Below, one piece after another: positions 25,355-33,438 of a stretch of DNA of 48,631 nucleotides. Numbering within the stretch: the first letter of the stretch is position 1; each line of letters begins with the position of its first letter. Position numbers and translations under genes: made by a program. The stretch comes from Nocardioidaceae bacterium (GTDB lineage: Bacteria > Actinomycetota > Actinomycetes > Propionibacteriales > Nocardioidaceae). The notes beneath the pieces are model-generated. The model was not told where the DNA came from. It ran no database searches and worked only from the letters and a program-made list of their open reading frames with translations. Where the stretch lies: NCBI GenBank assembly GCA_025927955.1, contig JAICKK010000005.1, forward strand, positions 1-48,631. Direction: 5' to 3'.

Positions 25355-26656
25355 TCAGGCGGGCCCGATCCGCGCCGCCACGACGGCCGCCGACAGCCCG
25401 ACGAAGGGCAGGCCGGCGCCGGCCGCGGCGTGCGCTCCGGCGAGGTGCAGCCCGTCGTACGGCGGGCCGGCGAGCTTGCGGTCCACGGTGCCGCGTCCGC
25501 GCCACAGCACGCCGTACGGCGAGCCGGCCAGCGCCTGCGTCTGGGCGAGGGGCGCGCGGTCGACCCGCACCTCGACCCGGCCGCGTACGTCGATGCCGCG
25601 TCGGGCCAGCGTCGCCACGACGTCCTCGGCCACGGCGCCGCGTGCCAGGACGGTCCACGCGGCGGCGCCCTCGGGTGCCCGGCCCCCGGTGCGCACCACG
25701 AGCATCGGGTCGCCGTGGAGCACCACCTCGGCGGCCAGCCCGGGGACGTCGCCGACCAGGCCCAGGTGGCTGACGGACGGCGGCGGCGCCGGGGTGGAGC
25801 GGCGCGCGTGGCGGGCCAGCGCCGGCAGGGTCGCGGGGTCGACCGCGCACACCACCTCCTCGGCGTCCAGCGGCCCGGCGTCGGTGTCCACCCCGACCAC
25901 CCGCCCCGCCCGCAGGCGCAGGTCTCGCACGGCCGTCCCGAGGAGCACGTCCACCCGCCGCTCGGCCAGCCGCCTGCCCATCGCGGCGGCCAGCGCCCCG
26001 AGACCTCCGGGGACGGTCCAGAGGCCGAAGCTCTGCTCGACGTAGGCCACCATGCCCGCCCAGGCGGGCGTCCGTCGGGGGTCCTGCCCGTCGAGCCGCG
26101 CCGGGAACAGGGCCAGCTCGCGCAGCCGCTCGTCGGGCAGCACCCGCGCGGCCTCCCGCTGCAGGGACGCCCGCGAGCGCAGGGTCGCGACCGCGCGCGG
26201 GTCGGCGTGCTCCCGGGACCACGGGTGCTCCAGGTACGAGCGCCGCAGCAGGTCCCAGGTCTCGGCGAAGCCGTGCACGTAGTCCACCCACACCCGTCCC
26301 AGCCTCCCGCCCAGCGCGGCCTCGACGGCGTCGAGCTGGCCCGCGCGGCCGCCCGACGGCAACGCCAGTCGCGTGCCGTCGGGGAACCGGTGCTCGCGCA
26401 GCGGGTCCACAGGGACGAGCTCGAGCTCCCGCTCCAACGGACGCCCGGACTTGCGGAACAGGTCACGCAGCACCGCCGGCAGCGCCGTCGCCGTGGGGCC
26501 GGCGTCCCACCGGAAGCCGTCGCGCTCGACGAACCCGACGGCGCCGCCGAGCCGGCCGCGCCTCTCCACCACGGTGACGCGGTGGCCGAGCTTGGCCAGC
26601 CGCGCCGCCGTCGCGGTGCCGCCGAAGCCGCCTCCCACCACCACGACCCGCGACAT
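25355..26656 (-). CDS. FAD-dependent oxidoreductase of the phytoene desaturase (CrtI-like) family
   Basis: A 433-residue flavoprotein. The dinucleotide fold starts at once: VVVVGGGFGGTATAARLAKLGHRVTVVE, in segments at ~4-32. The carotenoid-oxidoreductase signature RLGGAVGFVERDGFRWDAGPT follows in pieces at ~36-58, and the C-terminal FAD motif is LHLAGAHAAAGAGLPFVGLSAA. No crtB, crtE or other carotenoid gene is in the window, so carotenoid desaturation is not supported by context; other actinobacteria keep such an oxidase near metF and a polyprenyl synthase. ATG 26656 is seven bases after TAGGGT (leaderless); the further ATG 26686 is upstream of that box and rejected. Confidence 0.85.
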   Translation of the reverse strand: MSRVVVVGGGFGGTATAARLAKLGHRVTVVERRGRLGGAVGFVERDGFRWDAGPTATALPAVLRDLFRKSGRPLERELELVPVDPLREHRFPDGTRLALPSGGRAGQLDAVEAALGGRLGRVWVDYVHGFAETWDLLRRSYLEHPWSREHADPRAVATLRSRASLQREAARVLPDERLRELALFPARLDGQDPRRTPAWAGMVAYVEQSFGLWTVPGGLGALAAAMGRRLAERRVDVLLGTAVRDLRLRAGRVVGVDTDAGPLDAEEVVCAVDPATLPALARHARRSTPAPPPSVSHLGLVGDVPGLAAEVVLHGDPMLVVRTGGRAPEGAAAWTVLARGAVAEDVVATLARRGIDVRGRVEVRVDRAPLAQTQALAGSPYGVLWRGRGTVDRKLAGPPYDGLHLAGAHAAAGAGLPFVGLSAAVVAARIGPA

Positions 26657-26731
26657 GCGCCGCACCCTAACGATGCCCGCCGGCATGAGGGCCGGGCAGG
26701 TGGGCTGCCCACCGGTCCACCGTGCCGCCCC

Positions 26732-26773
26732 GCCCTAGCCCCGCCCTAGCCCGGCCCTAGCCCGGCCCTAGCC
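26732..26773. repeat. Four-unit 11-bp CTAG repeat array at the ybaK stop codon
   Basis: Four units of CCCTAGCCCSG lie between the ybaK-like gene and the FAD gene. On the minus strand each supplies a TAG, and the first is the actual stop codon of the YbaK-like protein (26770-26768). An 11-bp period moves the TAG through all three frames, so any readthrough meets a stop in each frame. CTAG is usually rare, which makes the cluster stand out. Confidence 0.8.
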
Positions 26774-27271
26774 CACCTCGGTCTCGACGGCTCCGGTCAG
26801 GGCGACCAGCTCGTCGAAGGTGGTCGCGAACACCGCGGCGGGATGGCCGGCGGCGGCCCAGACCACGGCGTACCTGCGCAGCCAGGGGTCGATGTAGGTG
26901 GGGACCGGCGCGGGGTGCCCGATCGGGGAGACCCCGCCGATGACCTGGCCGGTGTGCGTGCGCACGAAGTCGGGCTTCGCCCGCCGCAGCGCGGGCACGC
27001 CGATCCGCGCGGCGGCCTCCGGGGCGTCGACCCGGTGGGCGCCGGAGGTCAGGATCAGCACGGGGGAGCCGTCCGCGTCGAAGAGCAGGCTGTTGGCGAT
27101 CGCGCCGACCTCGCAGCCGAGCGCCGCGGCGGCCAGCGCGGCGGTGTGCACCGACTCCGGGAGCACGCGGATCTCGCCGTGCCCACCGCGCGCCTCCAGC
27201 TCGGCACGGAAGCGGGCGACCGCCGGCGGCTCTGGGGTCGGCTGTGTGCTCTGGTCGGGGAGGGAGGCCAT
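26768..27271 (-). CDS. YbaK/aminoacyl-tRNA deacylase-like protein
   Basis: A 167-residue protein of the YbaK/ProX editing fold. It has the LPESVHTAALAAAALGCEVGAIANSLLF entry (residues ~41-68), LILTSGAHRVDA and the RTHTGQVIGGVSPIGHP loop. YbaK/ProX proteins deacylate mischarged tRNA such as Cys-tRNAPro. The lysine essential in characterised YbaK (IVKSL position) is Asn here (IANSL), as in many actinobacterial homologues, so activity is uncertain. ATG 27271 follows TAGGGT by seven bases, so it is leaderless. It is divergent from the SOS unit that starts at 27450. Confidence 0.82.
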   Translation of the reverse strand: MASLPDQSTQPTPEPPAVARFRAELEARGGHGEIRVLPESVHTAALAAAALGCEVGAIANSLLFDADGSPVLILTSGAHRVDAPEAAARIGVPALRRAKPDFVRTHTGQVIGGVSPIGHPAPVPTYIDPWLRRYAVVWAAAGHPAAVFATTFDELVALTGAVETEVG

Positions 27272-27372
27272 GTCGGCGACCCTAGCGACCCCTGCCGGCG
27301 GGTCGACGGGGCGTTCGGCCGCCGTCTCGCGGAAGGGAGCCGAGCCGTCGAGGCAGGAGCCCGGTTCCGGGG

Positions 27373-27428
27373 TTGACGAGGTGTCGGGGGGCGGGTGTAC
27401 CTTCACAGGAGTTCGAACAGGTGTTCGA
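27373..27428 (+). promoter_or_regulatory. SOS promoter with perfect LexA box
   Basis: TTGACG (27373-27378) and TACCTT (27398-27403) are plausible -35 and -10 boxes with a 19-bp spacer. At 27413-27428 lies TCGAACAGGTGTTCGA, an exact fit to the mycobacterial/Gram-positive SOS consensus TCGAAC-N4-GTTCGA. It sits on the transcription start zone, where bound LexA would block initiation. The first gene starts at 27450 with its own AAGGAG. Confidence 0.85.
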
Positions 27429-27449
27429 CCGCCCGGGAAGGAGAGCGCG

Positions 27450-27821
27450 ATGCGACGGTACGACGACCCCGTGGACGTGCGGAGGGGGCGGGTGGCCGGC
27501 ACGGGCGGCGGCCCGGTCGAGGGACCGGAGCAGTTCGTGTGGCACGGCCGGCTCTGGAAGGTGCACACGGTCCTCGCCCAGTGGGTCGAGACCGGGGCGT
27601 GGTGGCACTCCGGCGGTGTGCAGGCCGCGCTCGGGGCCGACCCCGCCGGCAGCGACGACGAGTCACCCGTCATCGGTGCGGCCACCGACCTCGCCGCCGA
27701 GCGCGAGGTCTGGCGCGTGGAGGCCGGACGTGGCAGGTCGGTCGAGTCCGGTCGGGGCGTCTTCGACCTGGTCTTCGACTGGGCCGACGGCGGCTGGCGA
27801 CTCACCCGATGCCTGGACTGA
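27450..27821 (+). CDS. DUF6504 family protein, first gene of the SOS unit
   Basis: A 123-residue protein. Its core is QFVWHGRLWKVHTVLAQWVETG, then WRVEAG.. and FDLVFDWADGGWRLTRCLD, rich in Trp and beta-strand, the mark of DUF6504. The function is unknown, but in many actinobacteria it is next to DNA polymerase genes. GAAGGAGA lies about seven bases upstream of ATG 27450. The LexA box 22 bp upstream indicates induction by DNA damage. Its stop lies 35 bp before the HEPN gene start, so they are cotranscribed. The WHGRLWKV segment resembles the domain sometimes fused to DinB C-termini, which fits a polymerase-accessory role (inference). Confidence 0.82.
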   Translation: MRRYDDPVDVRRGRVAGTGGGPVEGPEQFVWHGRLWKVHTVLAQWVETGAWWHSGGVQAALGADPAGSDDESPVIGAATDLAAEREVWRVEAGRGRSVESGRGVFDLVFDWADGGWRLTRCLD

Positions 27822-27856
27822 CCCGGATGGCGACGACAACCCGCAGAGGCGACGAC

Positions 27857-28360
27857 ATGACCCCTCCGAGGCACGCCACCCCGGCTCACCACCCGGGCTC
27901 CCGCAGCGCTCTCGACCTGCCCGCGGCCACGCACTCCTACCTTGCCCGGGCCGCGGCCTCGCTGCGGGAGGCGATGACCACCCCCGAGGTGCCGATGCGC
28001 TACGCCTGCGCCCACGTCGCCGCACTGCGCGCCACCGCGGCACTGCTCGCGGCGCGGGCCACGCCCGCTCCGGCGCCGCGCCGCGGCCGGCAGCAGCGCA
28101 ACGCCTGGGTGCTCCTCGCGGAGGTCGCTCCCGAGCTCGCGGAGTGGGCCTCGTTCTTCGCCGCCGGTGCCGCCAAGCGAGCCGCCGCGGAGTCCGGGTC
28201 ACGGCGTGCCGTCACCGAGCGGGAGGCCGACGACCTGGTGCGCGACGCCGACCGGTTCCTCGGCCTGGTCGAGGAGTCCCTCGGCATGACCCGCCACGTG
28301 CCGCTCCAGGAGCACCTGCCGTGCTCCGTGCACCCGGCACCGGTCTCCCGGTCCGCGTGA
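27857..28360 (+). CDS. SAV_6107-type HEPN domain protein
   Basis: A 167-residue mostly helical protein. The core (~25-150) reads SYLARAAASLREAM, PMRYACAHVAALRATAALLAARA and, after a basic linker, EWASFFAAGAAKR and ADDLVRDADRFLGLVEESLG. It contains R48-YACA-H53, fitting the Rx4-6H HEPN nuclease signature, although the position in the fold is not the usual one, so RNase activity is uncertain. ATG 27857 has AGAGG seven bases upstream; ATG 27827 is possible. The TGA shares one base with the DnaE2 ATG, so the two are tightly coupled within the SOS unit. Confidence 0.8.
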   Translation: MTPPRHATPAHHPGSRSALDLPAATHSYLARAAASLREAMTTPEVPMRYACAHVAALRATAALLAARATPAPAPRRGRQQRNAWVLLAEVAPELAEWASFFAAGAAKRAAAESGSRRAVTEREADDLVRDADRFLGLVEESLGMTRHVPLQEHLPCSVHPAPVSRSA

Positions 28361-31300
28361 TGCCCGACCCGTTCGTGCACCTCCACGTGGCGTCCGGCTA
28401 CTCCCTGCAGTACGGCGCCTCCCACCCGCACGTGCTCGTCGAGCGGGCCGTCGAGCAGGAGATGGACGTCCTGGCCCTCACCGACCGGGACGGCACCTAT
28501 GGTGCGGTGCGGTTCGCGAAGGCGTGCCTGCAGGGCGGCGTGCGCCCGGTCCTCGGGGTGGACCTGGCCTTCTCCGGTTCGTCTGCGGTCTGGCGGGTGC
28601 CCACCGAGGAGCGGTCGCGGACGAGCCGGAGGAACCCGGTGCGGGGCGGCGCGTTCCGTGAGCGGGACCTGCCTCGGGTGACGTTCCTGGCCGGCAGCCG
28701 GCGCGGCTGGGCGGCGGTCTGCCGGCTGGTGTCGGCGACCCATCTCGCGGGGGAGCGCGGTGTCCCGGTCAGCACCCTGGACCTGGTCGCCGAGCACGTC
28801 ACCGGCCGGGTCGGCCCCGGTGACGTGCTGGTCCTGCTCGGCCCCGCCTCCGAGCTGGGCCGGGCCGCGACCCTGCGCCGGGAGGATCTCGCCCGAGCGG
28901 TCCTGCACTCCTGGCTCGACATCGTCGACCGCTCCGACCTGCTCGTCGAGCTGGTCTCCCACCGGCTGCCCGGCGCGGGGCCCGGGTCCGCGCCGCACGC
29001 CGCCCGGATGGCAGGGGTGGCCCGGTCGGCGGGTCTGGAGGTGGTGCTGACCAACGCCGTCCGCTACGCCGACCGCATGGACGCGCCGACGGTCGACGTG
29101 CTCGACGCCGCGCGTCGTCTGGTCCCGCTCGGCTCCCCCGAGCTCAGGACCGACCCCTGGACCGATCGTGGGGCCGACCCGAGGCGCGTCGGCTCCGGTC
29201 GAGGCAACGCCGAGGGCTTCTTGAAGTCCGGCAAGCAGATGGTCGAGGTGGCCGAGGAGATCTGCCGCTACGCCGGCCTCGGCTCCGACCCGGGCCGGGA
29301 GGCGCGCCGGCTGCTTGCCCGCACCCGCACCGTCGCGGAGCGCTGCGCCCTCGACCCACGCGCCGACCTCGGGCTGGGGGAGGTGCACTTCCCCGAGCTC
29401 GACCTGCTCACCGCCGGCGAGCCGTCCGGGCAGCGGGCCGGGAGCGCCGCCGCGGGTGCCGCCGACGCCGTGCTGCGGGCCCGCTGCGAGGCCGGTGTCG
29501 GACGTCGCTACGGCCACGCCCCGAGGGCACGGATCTGGAAGCGGCTCGACGACGAGCTGCAGATCGTCTCCGGGCTCGGCTACGCCTCCTACTTCCTCAC
29601 CGTCGCCGACGTCACCGACCTGGTCAGGGACATGGGGGTGCGCTGCGCGGCCCGCGGCTCCGGTGCCGGCAGCCTGGTCAACTACCTGCTCGGTGTGTCC
29701 GGTGTCGACCCGTTGCGCCATGACCTGCTCATGGAGCGGTTCCTCTCCCCGCTGCGGCAGGCGCTCCCGGACATCGACATCGACGTGGAGTCCGCCCGCC
29801 GGCTCGACGTCTACAAGGCGATCCTCGACCGCTACGGCGGGGAGCGATGCGTGTGCGTCTCGATGATGGACACCTACCGGGTCCGGCACGCCGTGCGTGA
29901 CGTCGGTGCCGCGCTCGGCATGCCGGTCGGGGAGATCGACGCGATCGCCAAGGCCTTCCCGCACATCCGGGCCCGCGACGCCCGGGTCGCGTTGCGCGAC
30001 CTCCCCGAGCTGCGGGCCTCCGGACTCGGGGAGCAGCGGCTCGACCTGCTGTTCCGGCTCGTCGAGCGCCTCGACGGCCTGCCGCGGCACGTCGCGATGC
30101 ACCCCTGCGGCGTGCTGCTCTCCGACGCGACCCTGCTCGACCGCACGCCGGTCGAGGCGTCGTACGCCGGGTTCCCGATGAGCCAGTTCGACAAGGACGA
30201 CGTCGAGGACCTCGGTCTGCTCAAGCTCGACGTGCTCGGCATCCGCATGCAGTCGTCGATGGCCCACGCCGTCGCCGAGATCGAGCGGCTGGAAGGGGTG
30301 CACATCGACGTCGACGACGAGGACCAGGTGCCGTTCGACGACGAGCCGACGTTCCGGCTGATCTCCGAGTCGAGGACCCTCGGCTGCTTCCAGATCGAGT
30401 CGCCGGGACAGCGCGAGCTCGTGGGCAAGTCCGGCATCGAGTCGTTCGAGGACATCATCACCGACATCTCGCTGTTCCGTCCGGGTCCCGTCAAGAGCGA
30501 CATGGTCACGCCCTACCTCGAGGCCAAGCAGGGCTGGCGCGCGCCGCACTACCTCCACGAGGACCTGCGCCCGATCCTCCGTTCGACGCACGGCGTCGTG
30601 GTGTTCCACGAGCAGGTCATCGAGATCATCGCCCGGTTCACCGGCTGCACCCTCGCCGAGGCCGACGAGGCACGTCGCGCGCTCGGCGACGTCGAGGGGA
30701 TGGCCGAGGTCAGGGTGTGGTTCTTCCCGCGGGCGATGGCCGCGGGCTACTCCCGGCAGGTCGCCGAGCGGATCTGGACGGTCCTCGCGGCGTTCGCGTC
30801 GTTCGGCTTCTGCAAGGCGCACGCCGCGGCGTTCGCGCTGCCGACCTACCAGTCCGCCTGGCTCAAGGCCCACTACCCGGCGCACTTCCTGGCCGGCGTG
30901 CTCACCCACGACCCCGGGATGTACCCGAAGCGGCTGATCCTCGACGACGCCCGCCAGCACGGCATCGCGGTGCTCGGCCTCGACGTCAACCGCAGCGACA
31001 AGGCCTACGTCGTGGAGTGCACCGACACCCGCGAGCGGAGCGAGCCTGGGTGTGGGAACGACGAGTCGGCCGAGCGGAGCTCGTCCACGCCTGCCGGGGG
31101 GTTCTCGGGGGACGGAGCCCCTCGAGGGTGGGGCATCCGGCTCGCTCTCTCGGAGGTCAAGGGCATCTCCGAGGCGGAGGTGGACCGGATCGTCGCGGCC
31201 GGGCCCTACCAGTCGCTGACCGACTTCTGGCAGCGCGCCCAGGTGTCCCGCCCGGTGCTCGAGCGGCTGGTGCTCGCCGGCGGGTTCGACGCGGTCTACG

Positions 31301-32511
31301 GCATCGGGTCGCCGATCGGGGTGCGCCGCCGCGGCCGGGTCAGCCGCCGCGACCTGCTGCTCCAGGTCGCGGACCTCGACCGGCACGGCCGGGCCGTCGA
31401 CCGCGCCGCCCGGGGCCGGGGCCGCGGGCTGACGAGCCGGGGCGCGCCCTCGGCGGGAGGGGCGGCGGCCGCCGAGCGGGCCGAGGACGCCACCAGCCGC
31501 AACAGCTCCGACGACCGGGTCCGGGCACGCGAGCGCGCCCGGCACCCGAGCCGGGAGGGACAGCACCGGGAGCTGCCGTGGGACTCCGCCCGGGACGGGC
31601 GGTCGGTGCACCCCGCTCGCCAGCAGGTGGGGGTCTGGGAGCAGGCTGCTCGGCAGTCGCAGGCGACCGCGACGGCGGCGCCGGTGAGGTCGGTCCAGCT
31701 CGCCCTCGACCTCGGCGACACCCCGGTCGACGGGGAGGTCAGCGGACTGCCGGAGATGAGCGCCTCCGAGCGGGTCCGCGCCGAGCTGGAGATCCTCGGC
31801 CTCGACGCCAGCCGGCACGTCGTGGACTTCTACACGCCGTTCCTCGACGCGATCGGGGTGACCCGGTCCGTCGAGCTGCTCGAGCGGCACAGCCGGTCCG
31901 AGCTGCTGGTCGCCGGGGTGAAGGTCGCCACCCAGACCCCGCCGATCCGGTCCGGGCGCCGGGTCGTGTTCCTCACCCTCGACGACGCGACCGGACCGGT
32001 GGACGCGACCTTCTTCGAGGACGCGCAAGGACCCTATGCCGCCACGGTGTTCCACTCCTGGCTGTTGGTGGTGCGGGGAGTGCTGCGTCGCACCGGGCGG
32101 CGCGGCGTCTCGCTGCGGGCGACGGGCTGCTGGGAGATGCCCGCGCTGCACGAGGTCTGGCAGCGCGGCGGTCTGGACGCGGTCGGCCGGGTCATGGCCG
32201 CCACCCCCGCCGGGTTCGGCGCGGCGGTCACCGAGGAGGCCGTCCACGGCGCCGCCGAGAGCCGACGCCGTCCTGAGCCTGTCGAAGGGTCGAGCCGGCC
32301 GGTGGTGGCCAAGCCGACGACGGACGCCGGCCCCGGACCCACCGGTCGCGGCGGCAGCGCCGCCGGTGGCATGGGCCGGCGACGGGTGCTGGTGCACTCC
32401 AGCGGCTTCACGATGTCGCCCTACGCCGACATCAAGCCCGCCGGCGAGGACCCGAAGACCGCCGCTCCGCGCAAGCTGTGGCACTCCTCCCCGGGAAGCT
32501 CCGGTGGCTAG
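28360..32511 (+). CDS. dnaE2: DnaE2/ImuC-like error-prone DNA polymerase III alpha subunit, enlarged
   Basis: A 1383-residue C-family polymerase, longer than the usual ~1050-1200 for DnaE2. The PHP domain opens it (HLHVASGYS, His7/His9). The palm has GSGAGSLVNYLLG and the catalytic LPDIDIDVE (Asp471, Asp473). Next come GCFQIESPGQRELV and the thumb/HhH region. The C-terminus is the DnaE2 type (HSSGFTMSPYADIKPAG, KLWHSSPGSSGG). Two extra stretches stand out: ~888-926 and ~985-1110, both Arg/Ser/Gly-rich, plus PEPVEG at ~1306. ImuC makes translesion errors after damage, with ImuB/ImuA' in known systems; neither is encoded here. ATG overlaps the HEPN stop by one base. Confidence 0.92.
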   Translation: MPDPFVHLHVASGYSLQYGASHPHVLVERAVEQEMDVLALTDRDGTYGAVRFAKACLQGGVRPVLGVDLAFSGSSAVWRVPTEERSRTSRRNPVRGGAFRERDLPRVTFLAGSRRGWAAVCRLVSATHLAGERGVPVSTLDLVAEHVTGRVGPGDVLVLLGPASELGRAATLRREDLARAVLHSWLDIVDRSDLLVELVSHRLPGAGPGSAPHAARMAGVARSAGLEVVLTNAVRYADRMDAPTVDVLDAARRLVPLGSPELRTDPWTDRGADPRRVGSGRGNAEGFLKSGKQMVEVAEEICRYAGLGSDPGREARRLLARTRTVAERCALDPRADLGLGEVHFPELDLLTAGEPSGQRAGSAAAGAADAVLRARCEAGVGRRYGHAPRARIWKRLDDELQIVSGLGYASYFLTVADVTDLVRDMGVRCAARGSGAGSLVNYLLGVSGVDPLRHDLLMERFLSPLRQALPDIDIDVESARRLDVYKAILDRYGGERCVCVSMMDTYRVRHAVRDVGAALGMPVGEIDAIAKAFPHIRARDARVALRDLPELRASGLGEQRLDLLFRLVERLDGLPRHVAMHPCGVLLSDATLLDRTPVEASYAGFPMSQFDKDDVEDLGLLKLDVLGIRMQSSMAHAVAEIERLEGVHIDVDDEDQVPFDDEPTFRLISESRTLGCFQIESPGQRELVGKSGIESFEDIITDISLFRPGPVKSDMVTPYLEAKQGWRAPHYLHEDLRPILRSTHGVVVFHEQVIEIIARFTGCTLAEADEARRALGDVEGMAEVRVWFFPRAMAAGYSRQVAERIWTVLAAFASFGFCKAHAAAFALPTYQSAWLKAHYPAHFLAGVLTHDPGMYPKRLILDDARQHGIAVLGLDVNRSDKAYVVECTDTRERSEPGCGNDESAERSSSTPAGGFSGDGAPRGWGIRLALSEVKGISEAEVDRIVAAGPYQSLTDFWQRAQVSRPVLERLVLAGGFDAVYGIGSPIGVRRRGRVSRRDLLLQVADLDRHGRAVDRAARGRGRGLTSRGAPSAGGAAAAERAEDATSRNSSDDRVRARERARHPSREGQHRELPWDSARDGRSVHPARQQVGVWEQAARQSQATATAAPVRSVQLALDLGDTPVDGEVSGLPEMSASERVRAELEILGLDASRHVVDFYTPFLDAIGVTRSVELLERHSRSELLVAGVKVATQTPPIRSGRRVVFLTLDDATGPVDATFFEDAQGPYAATVFHSWLLVVRGVLRRTGRRGVSLRATGCWEMPALHEVWQRGGLDAVGRVMAATPAGFGAAVTEEAVHGAAESRRRPEPVEGSSRPVVAKPTTDAGPGPTGRGGSAAGGMGRRRVLVHSSGFTMSPYADIKPAGEDPKTAAPRKLWHSSPGSSGG
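31031..31135. repeat. REP-like insertion inside dnaE2
   Basis: About 105 bases rich in nested inverted repeats (GACGAG..CTCGTC; CTCGGGGGACGG..CCCCTCGAG), read in frame as a Ser/Glu/Gly-rich stretch between conserved DVNRSDKAYVVE and GWGIRLALSEVKG. Its first 15 bases, GCGAGCGGAGCGAGC, recur exactly at 46346-46360 between ftsI and murE, so this is a dispersed element. Confidence 0.75.
32269..32289. repeat. REP core in dnaE2 read as PEPVEG
   Basis: The core TCCTGAGCCTGTCGAAGG is the common actinobacterial/proteobacterial REP palindrome. In this frame it gives Pro-Glu-Pro-Val-Glu-Gly, the well-known translation seen when such elements land in genes. It lies in a low-complexity linker before the conserved DnaE2 tail. 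Confidence 0.8.
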
Positions 32512-32606
32512 GACACGCCCTAGTACCGCGGCCGGCACTAAGGGGCGCCGTGCACCCGACGAGCGGCTGCGACCCGGGAGTGGGACGGGAGCCCCGAGCC
32601 ACGCCA

Positions 32607-32612
32607 TAGGGT
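32607..32612 (+). promoter_or_regulatory. -10 element of the methyltransferase gene (TAGGGT)
   Basis: TAGGGT ends seven bases before ATG 32620. It gives the methyltransferase and perhaps dinB their own leaderless start independent of the LexA-controlled promoter. Confidence 0.55.
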
Positions 32613-32619
32613 GGGCGGC

Positions 32620-33408
32620 ATGTCAGGCGACCCGGGTCCTCCACTGGGCCAGACGAGCCTCCAGCGCCGCAGCGCCGCTCGTACGGCGGTGGTGTGGGAC
32701 GCGCTGCGCGAGGTGCTCGAGGACCACGGGGGAGACCACGGCGGGGGCCACGCGGCGTCCGTGGTCGACATCGGTGGCGGCACCGGCGGGTTCGCCGTTC
32801 GGGTCGCCGAGCTCGGCCACCGGGTCGTGGTCGTCGACCCCAGCCCGGACGCCCTGGCGATCCTGGCGCGCCGCGCCGACGAGGCGGGCGTCGCCGGCCT
32901 GGTCACCGGACGGCAGGGTGACCTGGCCGGCCTGCCCGACCTGCTGCCCGACCTGCTGCCCGCGGGAGGGGCCGACGTGGTGCTCTGCCACGGGGTCCTG
33001 GAGATCGTGGAGGACCCGGTCGCTGCCCTGGCCACCCTCGCCGCGGTGCTCCGCCCCGGCGGCACCCTCAGCCTGCTGGTCAACCAGCGCCATGCCGCGG
33101 TCGTCGCCCGGGCGATGGCGGGCCACTTCGTCGCGGCCCGGTCGCTGCTCGACGCGACGCAGCCCGGAGCCGGCGGACCGAACCGCCGCTTCACCGCCGA
33201 CGAGGTCACCGCGGTGCTCGACGGCGCCGGGTTCGAGACCCGGTCCATGCATGCGGTCCGGGTGTTCGTCGACCTGGTCCCCAGCTCGCTGGTGGACCTC
33301 GAGCCGGGTGCCGCCCAGGCCCTGGTCGACCTGGAGCGCGCGGTGGCCGACCGACCCGAGTACCTCACGCTGGGCACCCAGGTCCACGCGCTGGCCCTCC
33401 GCCGCTGA
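32620..33408 (+). CDS. Class I SAM-dependent methyltransferase
   Basis: A 262-residue Rossmann methyltransferase. The SAM-binding motif is VVDIGGGTGGFAVRVAELGH, then VVVVDPSPDAL (acidic end of strand 2), DVVLCHGVLEIVEDP (motif IV) and LRPGGTLSLLVNQ. The C-terminal part (FTADEVTAVLDGAGFE) is the family lid. It resembles SmtA/CmoA-like methylases acting on small molecules or tRNA; the substrate is not known. It lies between DnaE2 and DinB, but TAGGGT seven bases before the ATG suggests independent expression. The gap to dinB is 30 bp. Confidence 0.85.
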   Translation: MSGDPGPPLGQTSLQRRSAARTAVVWDALREVLEDHGGDHGGGHAASVVDIGGGTGGFAVRVAELGHRVVVVDPSPDALAILARRADEAGVAGLVTGRQGDLAGLPDLLPDLLPAGGADVVLCHGVLEIVEDPVAALATLAAVLRPGGTLSLLVNQRHAAVVARAMAGHFVAARSLLDATQPGAGGPNRRFTADEVTAVLDGAGFETRSMHAVRVFVDLVPSSLVDLEPGAAQALVDLERAVADRPEYLTLGTQVHALALRR

Positions 33409-33438
33409 GCGGGTCCCCGACGGGTCCGGACGAGGCGG

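Noticed and set aside
25355-26656. Carotenoid biosynthesis cluster
   Set aside because: Only one CrtI-like oxidoreductase is present, with no phytoene synthase or prenyl synthase in the window.
28000-32607. 1535-codon minus-strand frame opposite dnaE2
   Set aside because: Antisense of a well-supported polymerase gene; composition is typical of GC-rich shadow frames.
32620-33408. Restriction-modification methyltransferase
   Set aside because: The motifs fit small-molecule or RNA class I methylases; no DNA target domain and no nuclease partner.
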